From positions 994,740 through 1,058,739 of the forward strand of contig CAUYUJ010009446.1 in assembly GCA_963575745.1 (NCBI GenBank): a DNA stretch of 64,000 bases. Direction: 5' to 3'. Source of the stretch: Prorocentrum cordatum (Eukaryota; Sar; Dinophyceae; Prorocentrales; Prorocentraceae). The notes beneath the pieces are model-generated. The model ran no database searches. It saw nothing but the letters and a program-made list of their open reading frames with translations, and was not told where the DNA came from. The stretch's first letter is position 1. Each line of letters begins with the position of its first letter. This document shows positions 1-7,664 of this stretch, piece after piece. A program made the translations under genes and the position numbers.

Positions 1-772
1 GGGAGTCCCTGAGGAGGCTCGAGTGAGTCGCAAATGCAACAATTGTTTTGCAACACGTCTTATGCGGCGGCCCGCGGCTGTAACCGCATGACCAGGATGT
101 GGGTCGAGCCAGCTTGTCGAGCCAGCCAGCTTGTGGCGAAACACGTATCCGTATCCGCGGCCTCGCGGCCAAGGCCCCTGGGCCGCGATTCCGCGGATAC
201 GGGGTGATCTTTCGCGGATGCCCCGCGCGGAACGTATCCGTGCGCCCACGGAATCGCGCCCCAAAATCCAGGCTGCGAGGGCGCGGATACGGATATGCTC
301 GCTGCTTGCGAGCCTTCGCGGTCGCGCGCGAGGCGGACACCTCCACGAGCTCGGAGGCGCTCAGGGCGTGGCGCAGCACCTGGAGCCGCTCGGATGCCTC
401 GGGCACGCCGGCGAGGAGCTGGCCCAGCGCGCCCCCGTCCAGCAGGTCGAGGAGGCTGGCGCTGCGGCTCGGGGCCTCGAGCACGCGGCTCTCGGCGGCC
501 GAGCGCACGCGCTCGGACATACTCCGCAAGCGCACCGCCTTCGTGGCCATGTCCACCGCGATGGGGGCGTGAGGGGGGCCCGCGCGGATGGCGTCGGCGA
601 CCCTGCCGATGGAGCCCCCGGACAGCTCGAGCAGCTCCGCGCACATGCCGATGGCGTCGATGATCGGCACCGCCCCGGTCGAGCGGCAGCACTGGGAGGC
701 GCCCAGTGGACTTTGGAGCCAGCGCTCGAGCACCTCTCGGGCTCCCAGGCATCCAGCGGCTCGAGAAAACAT
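1..772 (-). CDS. Partial hypothetical ORF/exon, open to the window edge
   Basis: On the minus strand an ATG at 772 (MFSRAAGCLGAREVLERW) opens a frame with no stop to the window edge, 257 codons. The part from 772 to about 300 looks protein-like: it is rich in Leu, Ala, Glu and Ser in amphipathic spacing (for example ELLELSGGS and SASLLDLLDGGALGQLL), suggesting a helical or coiled-coil protein. Below 300 the frame enters the fold-back element at 144-297, so the true exon may end near 298 with the rest intronic or an insertion. The other two minus frames are Arg/Pro-rich shadows. I recognise no family. GC content is high and similar to other host-type exons in the window. Confidence 0.4.
   Translation of the reverse strand, partial: MFSRAAGCLGAREVLERWLQSPLGASQCCRSTGAVPIIDAIGMCAELLELSGGSIGRVADAIRAGPPHAPIAVDMATKAVRLRSMSERVRSAAESRVLEAPSRSASLLDLLDGGALGQLLAGVPEASERLQVLRHALSASELVEVSASRATAKARKQRAYPYPRPRSLDFGARFRGRTDTFRAGHPRKITPYPRNRGPGALAARPRIRIRVSPQAGWLDKLARPTSWSCGYSRGPPHKTCCKTIVAFATHSSLLRDS
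144..297. repeat. 154-bp fold-back (MITE-like) element
   Basis: The 23-bp arms at 144-166 (starting CGTATCCGTATCCGCGG) and 275-297 (reverse complement) match at 21 of 23 positions. An inner pair, 179-192 against 249-262, matches at 13 of 14, and the core repeats GCGGATAC, so the whole segment is an imperfect palindrome able to fold end to end. No transposase is seen, so it would be non-autonomous or a structural repeat. It abuts the end of the protein-like part of the neighbouring ORF. Confidence 0.55.
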
Positions 773-940
773 CGAGACGCTGGGGTTTTCCTCCACTCCC
801 CAGGGCCGTCAACAAAACGACTCGGGATGCAACGACGGTGCCGGGCAAGGGGTCGAGAGACCTGGGGGCCCATGCCTCGAACAGAAGCGAGCCGCGGGAA
901 GTCCGGGGTGGAGGGCAGGGGGGGAGAATGAGGGATAGCA

Positions 941-1566
941 TCATGAGAGGAAGGACGAGGATGAGGATGAGGATGAGGATGAGGATGATGTTGATGCTGC
1001 TGATGATGATGACGATGATGATGATGAGGATGATGATGCTGCTGTTGCTGATGATGATACTGAGTAGGATGATGATGATGATGCTGATGGTGATGATGAT
1101 GATGATGCTGATACTGATGATGATGCTGATACTGATGATGATGATGATGATGAAGTTGATGAGGATGATCTGGTGGTGATAATGATGCTGATGATGATGC
1201 TGACGACGAGAATGCTGATGCTGATTCTGCTGATGATGCCAATGGTGAGCATGCTGCTGCTGATGATGATGTGGATGAGGATGATGATCATGCTGCTGAT
1301 GATGGTGATGATGATGACGATGAGGATGATACGTATGATGATGAGGAGGATGAGGATGCTGATGCTGCTGCTGCTGATGATTATGATGATGCTGATGATG
1401 AAGAAGATGATGATGTTCATGATGATGGTGATGTTGATGATGATGATGCTGATGGTGATGATGATGGTGATGATGTCAACTCTGATGCTGATGATGAGGA
1501 GGATGATGATGAGGATGACAACGAGGAGGATTATGATGATGCTGCTGCTGCTGCTGATGATCGCAC
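941..1566. repeat. GAT/GCT trinucleotide microsatellite (left flank of LINE 1)
   Basis: About 625 bp of nearly pure GAT, GCT and GAG triplets on the plus strand. It keeps all frames open (Asp-, Met-, Ser- or His-rich ORFs), which are not genes. It directly abuts the 3' end of the minus-strand LINE at 1567. The same triplets resume at 6575 beyond the element's 5' end. Confidence 0.9.
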
Positions 1567-1968
1567 TCCCCTGAGCGCGCCAGAGAGGGGGGCAGTTCAG
1601 CTGCCCTCTGCCGCGGGCCTCCTGATGAGCAGGCCCCGCACGCCGCGCCCCTTCTTGGCAATGTGGCGGGCACGCGCGCGCAGGAGAGGCAGCAGGCATT
1701 CGGGCCCGTACCTGTGCGAGCTCCTCAAGGAGTTAAAGGTAGAAAAGAGCAGGTCGTGGACAAGAAACAGAGAGAACAGCTGCTGACTAGACTGGCATGG
1801 CATAGTGCACAGCATACGCGCATCGAGGCTCTGATTCAAATATTCGACTGGCAGGAAGGGCAAAACAGAATGGAGCAAGCTCAGGACATGAGGGCAATCG
1901 AAGTAATGCTGGACGTGGTCGCCGCCTGTGGCCAGGCAACCGAAACGGCAGGTAAGACGGCCTTGCCT

Positions 1969-4900
1969 TTACCTGGCAGAGGTCGCCCACGCGTTGCAGA
2001 TGGTTTTGAGAATGGCCGCAGCCACAAATGGGCCGACGCGCGTGCAGGCAATTTGGAGCCTGAGCACCGCAAGGTCGATACTAGAGGCATCAGCAAAAGG
2101 AAAAGCGAACCGAATTCGATTGCCCAGGAGAAAACTCGCGGAGCTACAAGGGGCCTCAGAAAGCAATTTCTTCAACATCTGTCTCTGCAACTCGTGAGTG
2201 TCCTCATCGAAGTGGTTCCACGGCAGGGCAGTTAGTCGCTCGTAATTGTGAATCAGGTGGAAAACAATGGACTCGGCACGCCATGCCGGGTATCGCTTGA
2301 CCATCAGAACATCCAAGTCCTCTTCCTCAAGCTCATGAAAGCGCTTCCGAATGCTATCAAAAACCTTAGACCGAACAGCGACCCGATACATGGCAGCCTG
2401 ATTCTCCAGCACTAGGTTGCGCGGGGCAATGGGCCAATGCAACGCAGACGAGAGATTGCGGAGAAGATCAGTAGGGATGCTGTTGAAGGGGCATGCGGTG
2501 AGAGTCTGCAAACCTTTGGTTTCCATGCGAAGAGCGTCCTGCGATATGTAACATAGCTGCATCACGAAGGTGAGAACCGAGAAGGCCAATGAGTTATATG
2601 CATAGATACTTTGAGTAAGCCCAAGACGAAGCGACCGAACATGACGGACACGATTAATATATTTCTGAAGCGGAGCGGACCAGGATTTCCCGTTACCTCC
2701 AGGGCCCAGAAAGACACCCAAGACTTTGCCACTAGTGCCGTGCATAAGCGAGCGAACGTTGGTGCGAACGGACTCGAACAGGGCGAAATGCTGGTCGTCT
2801 GGCATCTCTTGCACGTGCACGATCATACACTTGGCAAGGTTCAAGAGCAGGCCAGTGCAACGGCTGGACCTAATAACATTCTTCAGCACAATCGGAACAG
2901 CGAGCAACAGGTTGGATGCCGAGATCCGGATGTCATCTGCAAAGGCACGAGGGGTAGCACAAACAGGAGCTAGCAAGTTTGACAATCGGCGCAGCAGCGG
3001 GTCGATGCATAACGCAAATAAAGCACCTGACAGCGGACATCCTTGTTTAATGCCTTGGGTGATCGAGTAGCCTGGAAACTTCTTTCCTGCTAGGCATATG
3101 TGTGTGTAAATACCGGTGTATAGGAACCGAATGGCATTCACGATATACATGGGTATGTTCATCATGATTAGCACATCTATGATCCAGTCGTGGCGCAGCG
3201 ACGGGAACGCGGCGCGGAAATCCAAGAGGAGTAGCCCAGCGTGCGGCATGCCGCGATAGCAGGCGTATTCAAGAATGTCTGCCTCAAGGCAGAGCAAGTT
3301 GTCGAGCATAGACCTCTTGCGCACGAAACCCGTCTGGGAGCCTAAGACGCTGTACTGGCATTGTTGGCTAAATGGTTCGCATATGGCCAATGGTACTATT
3401 TTGTTATCAGTGTTGCTGAGAGCAATAGGGCGCACCACAGACGCTTCCCGAGAGATCTCAGAGGTTCCAGCTTCGTGAGGGCAGATGGCCTTAGGGAGGT
3501 ATACCGTGAGAGACTCGTTGAAGCCTTTATGCGGGGGCCCATATGTAGGATTGTCCAATATAGCGAGATAAACTTGATACAAGGCATTGTGAGCAGCGTC
3601 TCCAGCGAACCGCCATGCACTGTAGGGAATTCCGTCAGGGCCAGTCGCGCTGTCCTTGCGGCTGACGAGCTTACCTATGAAGCTATGCAGGTCGAGCGTC
3701 CACTCGATACCTGGGGCAACCTGCTGAATCTCACTGCTCAACAGTGTCTTCTGGAAGTGGTATCCCCTGTCCTGAGGCTTCGCGGCGTGGACCCGCCCCC
3801 AGTGGGACGCAAGGTTCTGAGCACTGACTTCGAGATCAGGCGAGGGGTTCCCGGTGGGGTCGGGGACCGAAGCCAGAACGATTCGGCGCCTTTTGGGAGA
3901 CCACTGTCGCAGAAGCTGGTGCAACCTGAGGCCTCGATCGTCGTCGGGGGCTCCGCCACCTTCGACGTGTTCGCGAATTTCTCGCTGAAGCAGAGAATGC
4001 TGGAGCTCGGCCATTTCCCGATAAAAAGACACAGAATCTCTAAAACAACATTCATCAGCATGAACATGTAGACTAAGATGAGGAATAGCCTGGATACACC
4101 TCCGAACGTCCCAAGACTTGCCATCCCGAACAGCCCGTAGAAACTTAAGGTAAACCGACAACTTCTGCGCATCATTGTTGGGGCCTCGGAAGAACATGCG
4201 AGTCATCAGAGCATCCTTGGCAACATACATCGCGTCTTTGACGGACAGGAGGTACTCGAACGGGTCCCTGGGCATTTCAACCGAACTTATGGCAGCATCA
4301 ACCTCAGAACCAAAATCAGGATGTTTGGCAATCCAGGAGGGGATCGTCGGGGTAGTTCTGCCGCCAGGCGAAAACTGAAGCCAAACAGGAATATGGTCGC
4401 TCGGCTGGGCGACATCGTGAGCAAGACCTATGACACCGCTACTTGGTGTCGCATCAAGAATGTCGGTGGTGGCAGAAGAGATGTAGAACCTATCCAGGCG
4501 ACCAAGGCTGAGAGCACCGTCCTCCCTCCTCCCAGTCCGATGAGTGGGCTCCTGTTGGGCAACTTCAGCAAAGTGTCCGAAAGCCCGAGAAAACATGTGT
4601 AGAATAGCGGTCCTCTCAGGGGTGGGTTCCCTTCCGTCTGTGAACGTCCTCATCTCCCCCTCCTCCAAGAAGTTAAAATCGCCTCCCAAGATGACTGTGG
4701 CCTGATCAGCAGGCAGAGCGTGAGCAGCAACCGCGCGGATCACACGATCCTTCTCGACGTCGGAGAGGGTAGGGTCGAGGTGAAAGTTAATCAATTGCAG
4801 CGTGCCTTTCTCGCCTGTCAGTGTAACTGCTATGCATCGTCCATCGATAATGTTAACTACGTGGATGTCCTGAAAGAGCTGGAGCAAGGAAGGATCAATA

Positions 4901-5364
4901 GACATGGTAACGCCTCCCGCAGCCGCAGAAGAGCAAAAAGAGCCAAGGTGCGTGTGTGCTGGCACGTCACGATCCAGCGAGGAAAGATCTTCTTCGGTCC
5001 CGTGGGTTTCCTGCAAAAATACTACTTGAAAGCGTTGTGCAAGACTTCTGAAAATCTGCTGTTTCCGATGCTGTCTCTGTGGATCGCCGTAAACACTGCC
5101 AAAAAATGCACGAGTATTCCAAGAAGCAAGGCCCACAGCACGAGAAATAACAAATGGATGCCGCTGCTCAGCAAGAGCAGCTTCACCTCCCCCAGGAGAG
5201 TGTGGATCAGGAAGGTAGGGATCATGAATAGCTGGAGCATTCACAGGAGGAAGAGAGTCAGGCGGTGTCGAGGTGGCCTCCCCCCGTTCTCGCAGCAGGG
5301 CTCGCAAACGTTCAGGATCGAATTCGTCGTCACTATCGCTCCCAGATACTGGCTCACTCCGCCC
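1969..5364 (-). CDS. LINE 1 ORF2, AP-like endonuclease and reverse transcriptase
   Basis: Open from just after the TAG at 5365 to a stop at 1969, about 1130 codons, no internal stop. Counting from TTG 5307, the endonuclease (exonuclease-endonuclease-phosphatase fold) shows LASWNTR (60), LQE (98), GGDFNF (208), LDRFY (271) and SDHIP (303). The reverse transcriptase shows LLLLDFRAAFPSL (motif A, Asp696), GIKQGCPLSG (motif B, 752) and AFADDI (motif C, 788-793). Expected role: nick the target and prime reverse transcription from it. All catalytic Asp residues are present. No RNase H or C-terminal zinc knuckle is evident. No ATG-initiated start is near the beginning, so translation may depend on read-through or reinitiation. 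Confidence 0.88.
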   Translation of the reverse strand, partial: GRSEPVSGSDSDDEFDPERLRALLRERGEATSTPPDSLPPVNAPAIHDPYLPDPHSPGGGEAALAEQRHPFVISRAVGLASWNTRAFFGSVYGDPQRQHRKQQIFRSLAQRFQVVFLQETHGTEEDLSSLDRDVPAHTHLGSFCSSAAAGGVTMSIDPSLLQLFQDIHVVNIIDGRCIAVTLTGEKGTLQLINFHLDPTLSDVEKDRVIRAVAAHALPADQATVILGGDFNFLEEGEMRTFTDGREPTPERTAILHMFSRAFGHFAEVAQQEPTHRTGRREDGALSLGRLDRFYISSATTDILDATPSSGVIGLAHDVAQPSDHIPVWLQFSPGGRTTPTIPSWIAKHPDFGSEVDAAISSVEMPRDPFEYLLSVKDAMYVAKDALMTRMFFRGPNNDAQKLSVYLKFLRAVRDGKSWDVRRCIQAIPHLSLHVHADECCFRDSVSFYREMAELQHSLLQREIREHVEGGGAPDDDRGLRLHQLLRQWSPKRRRIVLASVPDPTGNPSPDLEVSAQNLASHWGRVHAAKPQDRGYHFQKTLLSSEIQQVAPGIEWTLDLHSFIGKLVSRKDSATGPDGIPYSAWRFAGDAAHNALYQVYLAILDNPTYGPPHKGFNESLTVYLPKAICPHEAGTSEISREASVVRPIALSNTDNKIVPLAICEPFSQQCQYSVLGSQTGFVRKRSMLDNLLCLEADILEYACYRGMPHAGLLLLDFRAAFPSLRHDWIIDVLIMMNIPMYIVNAIRFLYTGIYTHICLAGKKFPGYSITQGIKQGCPLSGALFALCIDPLLRRLSNLLAPVCATPRAFADDIRISASNLLLAVPIVLKNVIRSSRCTGLLLNLAKCMIVHVQEMPDDQHFALFESVRTNVRSLMHGTSGKVLGVFLGPGGNGKSWSAPLQKYINRVRHVRSLRLGLTQSIYAYNSLAFSVLTFVMQLCYISQDALRMETKGLQTLTACPFNSIPTDLLRNLSSALHWPIAPRNLVLENQAAMYRVAVRSKVFDSIRKRFHELEEEDLDVLMVKRYPAWRAESIVFHLIHNYERLTALPWNHFDEDTHELQRQMLKKLLSEAPCSSASFLLGNRIRFAFPFADASSIDLAVLRLQIACTRVGPFVAAAILKTICNAWATSAR

Positions 5365-5967
5365 CTATTCGCGGCGAAGCGCAGCAGTGACCAGCTCGGG
5401 CAGCTTGTCTACTTGCTCGTCGGTGAAGCCGTAGCGCTTCAAGTTGCCGCGGTTGGGCTCGACGTTCGGGTTGTCGGTCTCGAGGACATTCTGCAACACG
5501 ACGAGCTCGTCAACGAGGTCGCCGTTGACCAAGAAGCAGAGGCCCATGTACTTGTTGCATCGGGGCTGCGAGTCAGGACGCCATGTGCCAGCGTCGGTCA
5601 TGACCTGCTTGATGTGTTGCCAGACCTGGCCCAGCACCCAACCTTTCTTGCGGATGTCGATGGGTTCGTCGGTGCCGACCCGAAGCCGATGCCGAAAGCC
5701 ACTGCCATCTCCCCATTCTAGCGTCATGGCACGCAGCTGCAACAGGGCATTCTTGGCGTCGTCGGCGTCTTCGAAGATGATGACGTAAGCGTACTTGCAG
5801 CTCTTGGTGATCGCGCTGCACTTGTCGCGGTAGGTGGGCGAAAGTAGTGTCTTCAGGAAAGAGAAGTGCTTGTCGAATGCAGAAGCCATCAGCTTGACAG
5901 GGAACCCTCGCACCCAGAGCTTCCGCCTGTCAGCAGGCGCGGCGCTAGCTCCACGGGGCGTGGCCAC
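5365..5967 (-). CDS. LINE 1 ORF1b, RRM-like RNA-binding domain
   Basis: 200 residues in the same frame as the coiled-coil ORF above, starting from GTG 5967 or by read-through of the TGA at 5974. The N-terminal half has an RRM-like pattern: RNP2-like KLWVRGFPVKL near residue 16, then RNP1-like YAYVIIFEDADDAKNALLQL near residue 60. The rest is basic and Trp-containing and resembles the C-terminal part of LINE ORF1 proteins. The expected role is binding element RNA in the RNP. It stops at TAG 5365-5367, and the endonuclease/RT frame continues from the next codon without shift. I assign the RRM by pattern only. Confidence 0.6.
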   Translation of the reverse strand: MATPRGASAAPADRRKLWVRGFPVKLMASAFDKHFSFLKTLLSPTYRDKCSAITKSCKYAYVIIFEDADDAKNALLQLRAMTLEWGDGSGFRHRLRVGTDEPIDIRKKGWVLGQVWQHIKQVMTDAGTWRPDSQPRCNKYMGLCFLVNGDLVDELVVLQNVLETDNPNVEPNRGNLKRYGFTDEQVDKLPELVTAALRRE

Positions 5968-5973
5968 GGTCCC

Positions 5974-6360
5974 TCATGTGCTGGCGATGCCAGACGCCGT
6001 CGAAGGTGGCCGTGAAATCGTAGCGACAGAGGTCTTCAGCTCCTCGAGTGCGGCATTGATGACGCTGATCTTCTGGTCGGTCTGAGCGCTAAGTAGTGAA
6101 ACCGTCAGGCATGTGTCGACCATCTCGTCAGAGGCTTCGCCGCCCGTGATGTTGCCGTGACGCTGCTGCAGGGCGATGATCTGGTTCTGCATGTGCTCGA
6201 ATTTGATGTCCATCTCATTGCGCATGTCGGTCTTCATGCTCTCCATGTCTTTGGCGAGGCTGGCAAACTTAGCGTCGTGGGCATTGACGGTGGCTACGAC
6301 GGTGGACATTGATGCCAGCAGCTGATCCATCTTCTGGTCCATGGAGAGAGTGGCGGCCAT
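5974..6360 (-). CDS. LINE 1 ORF1a, coiled-coil protein
   Basis: 128 residues from ATG at 6360 (MAATLSMDQKMDQLLASM). The middle is a heptad-patterned coiled coil (residues about 5-65, with MDQLL, FASLAKDMESMKTDM and MQNQIIALQQRH), as in the trimerisation region of L1-type ORF1 proteins. It ends at TGA 5974-5976. The next codons stay open in the same frame into the RRM-like ORF, so coil and RRM look like two parts of one ORF1p. The frame is also open upstream to about 6564. If the TGA is read through or derives from CGA, this is the N-terminal module of a larger protein. Confidence 0.6.
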   Translation of the reverse strand: MAATLSMDQKMDQLLASMSTVVATVNAHDAKFASLAKDMESMKTDMRNEMDIKFEHMQNQIIALQQRHGNITGGEASDEMVDTCLTVSLLSAQTDQKISVINAALEELKTSVATISRPPSTASGIAST

Positions 6361-6534
6361 CGCGGCAGCCTGTTGGCAGGCAAAATGCTGTGCCGAGTGA
6401 AAACGTCCAGGGCTGAATCCTGGCTTTACGTTCCCGATGTGGTGTGAGTACGTGGAAATGCGGAGACCCTTGTCCTGGGGCCTCTCCAGGGTCTCTCTCG
6501 CGCGCAGCGGGCGCAGGCCACTTGAGACGGGGGG

Positions 6535-6552
6535 TTGAGTTCCCGATATGGC
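6535..6552 (-). other. Degenerate second SL-like copy
   Basis: Directly downstream of the exact SL, GCCATATCGGGAACTCAA aligns to the SL 3' part (GCCATTTTGGCTCAAG) with a few substitutions and a small insertion. Tandem intact-plus-relic SLs are the known signature of recycled (retroposed, then trans-spliced again) dinoflagellate cDNAs. The match alone is weak; the position, and the same layout at 53454 and 54266, support it. Confidence 0.5.
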
Positions 6553-6573
6553 CTTGAGCCAAAATGGCTACGG

Positions 6574-6574
<1 letters not shown>
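6553..6574 (-). other. Dinoflagellate spliced leader (DinoSL), exact copy
   Basis: The minus strand reads the whole 22-nt DinoSL (CCGTAGCCATTTTGG followed by CTCAAG, with T at the variable first base) without mismatch. In dinoflagellates this leader is added to nuclear mRNAs by trans-splicing. A genomic copy at the 5' end of a gene therefore means the sequence came from a reverse-transcribed mature mRNA. It is not an SL RNA gene: no donor GT or Sm-site context follows; a leader and an ORF do. The GCT/GAT microsatellite starts at the next base, 6575. Confidence 0.93.
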
Positions 6575-6605
<31 letters not shown>

Positions 6606-6652
6606 ATGTTGATGCTGATACCGCTGCTGCTGATGATGATGCTGATACTGCT

Positions 6653-6683
<31 letters not shown>

Positions 6684-6702
6684 AGGAGGAGGAGGAGGAG
6701 GA
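6575..6702. repeat. GCT/GAT microsatellite (right flank of LINE 1)
   Basis: Plus-strand GCT, GAT and finally GAG/GGA triplets, starting at the base after the SL. Same units and same strand as 941-1566, so the two tracts look like one array split by the LINE. Confidence 0.9.
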
Positions 6703-7500
6703 AATTGGCAAACCAGCTGCGTGCGGCAAGTCTTCCAGGCGCCTGGAGGTGCTGGGAGCGACCTTGTGCCGAGGGGCATGCCCAGCGTCGGGGCCGAGCC
6801 CAGCTACAGCAAGGTTCGTAAGTTGTTCCTGACCGCGTGTGGCTGCACCTACAGTGCGACGCCACCTCGACGAACAACCCCCGCCCCTGAAATTTCAATG
6901 TTGGCATCAAGCGAGCCCCCAAATCCGGGTGGACGAAATAATTCAACTTAACATTGAAATGTGGGGGGGAGTTCCTCAGAGATCGATGGAATCTGATCCA
7001 AGTTGGCATAGTGTTTCTCAAAACGCTTAGATAAGTTTGCGATGCTTGTGTCCACCCACTGTCCCCTGCCCCTTTCGAGAAGCCTCCCAACTTGGGTCCG
7101 AGCAGATGGAGTCGGAAGACCGCCCCACATCGCCGATGCTTCGGCGGCGGCGAGATGGAGAAGATCAGGCTCCAGGTCGAGCCGCATCGCCGATGATGCG
7201 GTGCGATCCTCCGACCGCATCAACTCTCAGGTGCGCCGAAAAGGGGGGTACCGCGTCATGGCCCGAGGCAGGTGGCCAGCCGAGGGGGGGCAAGGAACGT
7301 ACTCAAGTAAGACGAGAGGGCCCCGGCCATGATATTACCCACCATCCTGGTCCCCATCCTCCCTTTTGGACGCCCCCCCCCAAGTGCTCAGACTCCATTT
7401 CCCAAACCGCCGGCGTGCTTTTTCTCACAAAGTGGACCCCTGGAGGTCTAGACTTAGGTCGGGCCTGTCCCCCAACAAGGGGATTTTGGGCGAAAAATGA
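6703..7500. other. No gene recognised
   Basis: Unique-looking sequence between the LINE 1 flank and the duplicated minisatellite unit. Short ORFs on both strands overlap and none has a recognisable motif. Confidence 0.5.
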
Positions 7501-7664
7501 AAATATCATTATCCCGGCAAAGCAACCTAACATCGATGTGTAGGAGCATATCTGGAAGCATTCCCCTTAAGATTCGGATGAGAATCCAGTTGTAGAATTC
7601 TGCTGTTCTCGCAGTCGTAGTCGCATTCGCGATGACAGTCGCAGCGGCAACGGCAGTCGCAGTC

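Larger units (their letters stand above)
1567..6574 (-). mobile_element. SL-tagged non-LTR retrotransposon (LINE 1), near full length
   Basis: About 5.0 kb on the minus strand. Order: exact DinoSL (6553-6574), degenerate SL-like copy (6535-6552), 5' leader, coiled-coil ORF, RRM-like ORF, endonuclease/reverse transcriptase ORF, then a ~400-bp 3' UTR ending at 1567. There is no poly(A) tail; both ends pass straight into GAT/GCT microsatellite. The three coding blocks share a single frame separated by one TGA (5974-5976) and one TAG (5365-5367), with no indel, so the copy is young or maintained. GC is visibly lower than in the host-like exons and the DIRS-like element. Confidence 0.85.

Noticed and set aside
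131-931. 266-codon plus-strand ORF at the window start
   Set aside because: His/Gly/Ala-rich antisense shadow of the minus-strand ORF ending at 772, which has the better composition.
941-1566. Asp-rich, His-rich or Met-rich proteins over GAT microsatellites
   Set aside because: Simple-repeat translation; all frames open; the tract is a LINE flank.
6553-6574. SL RNA gene
   Set aside because: No splice donor GT after the leader and no Sm-site or SL RNA body; it is followed by a LINE leader and ORF, so it is a retroposed SL.
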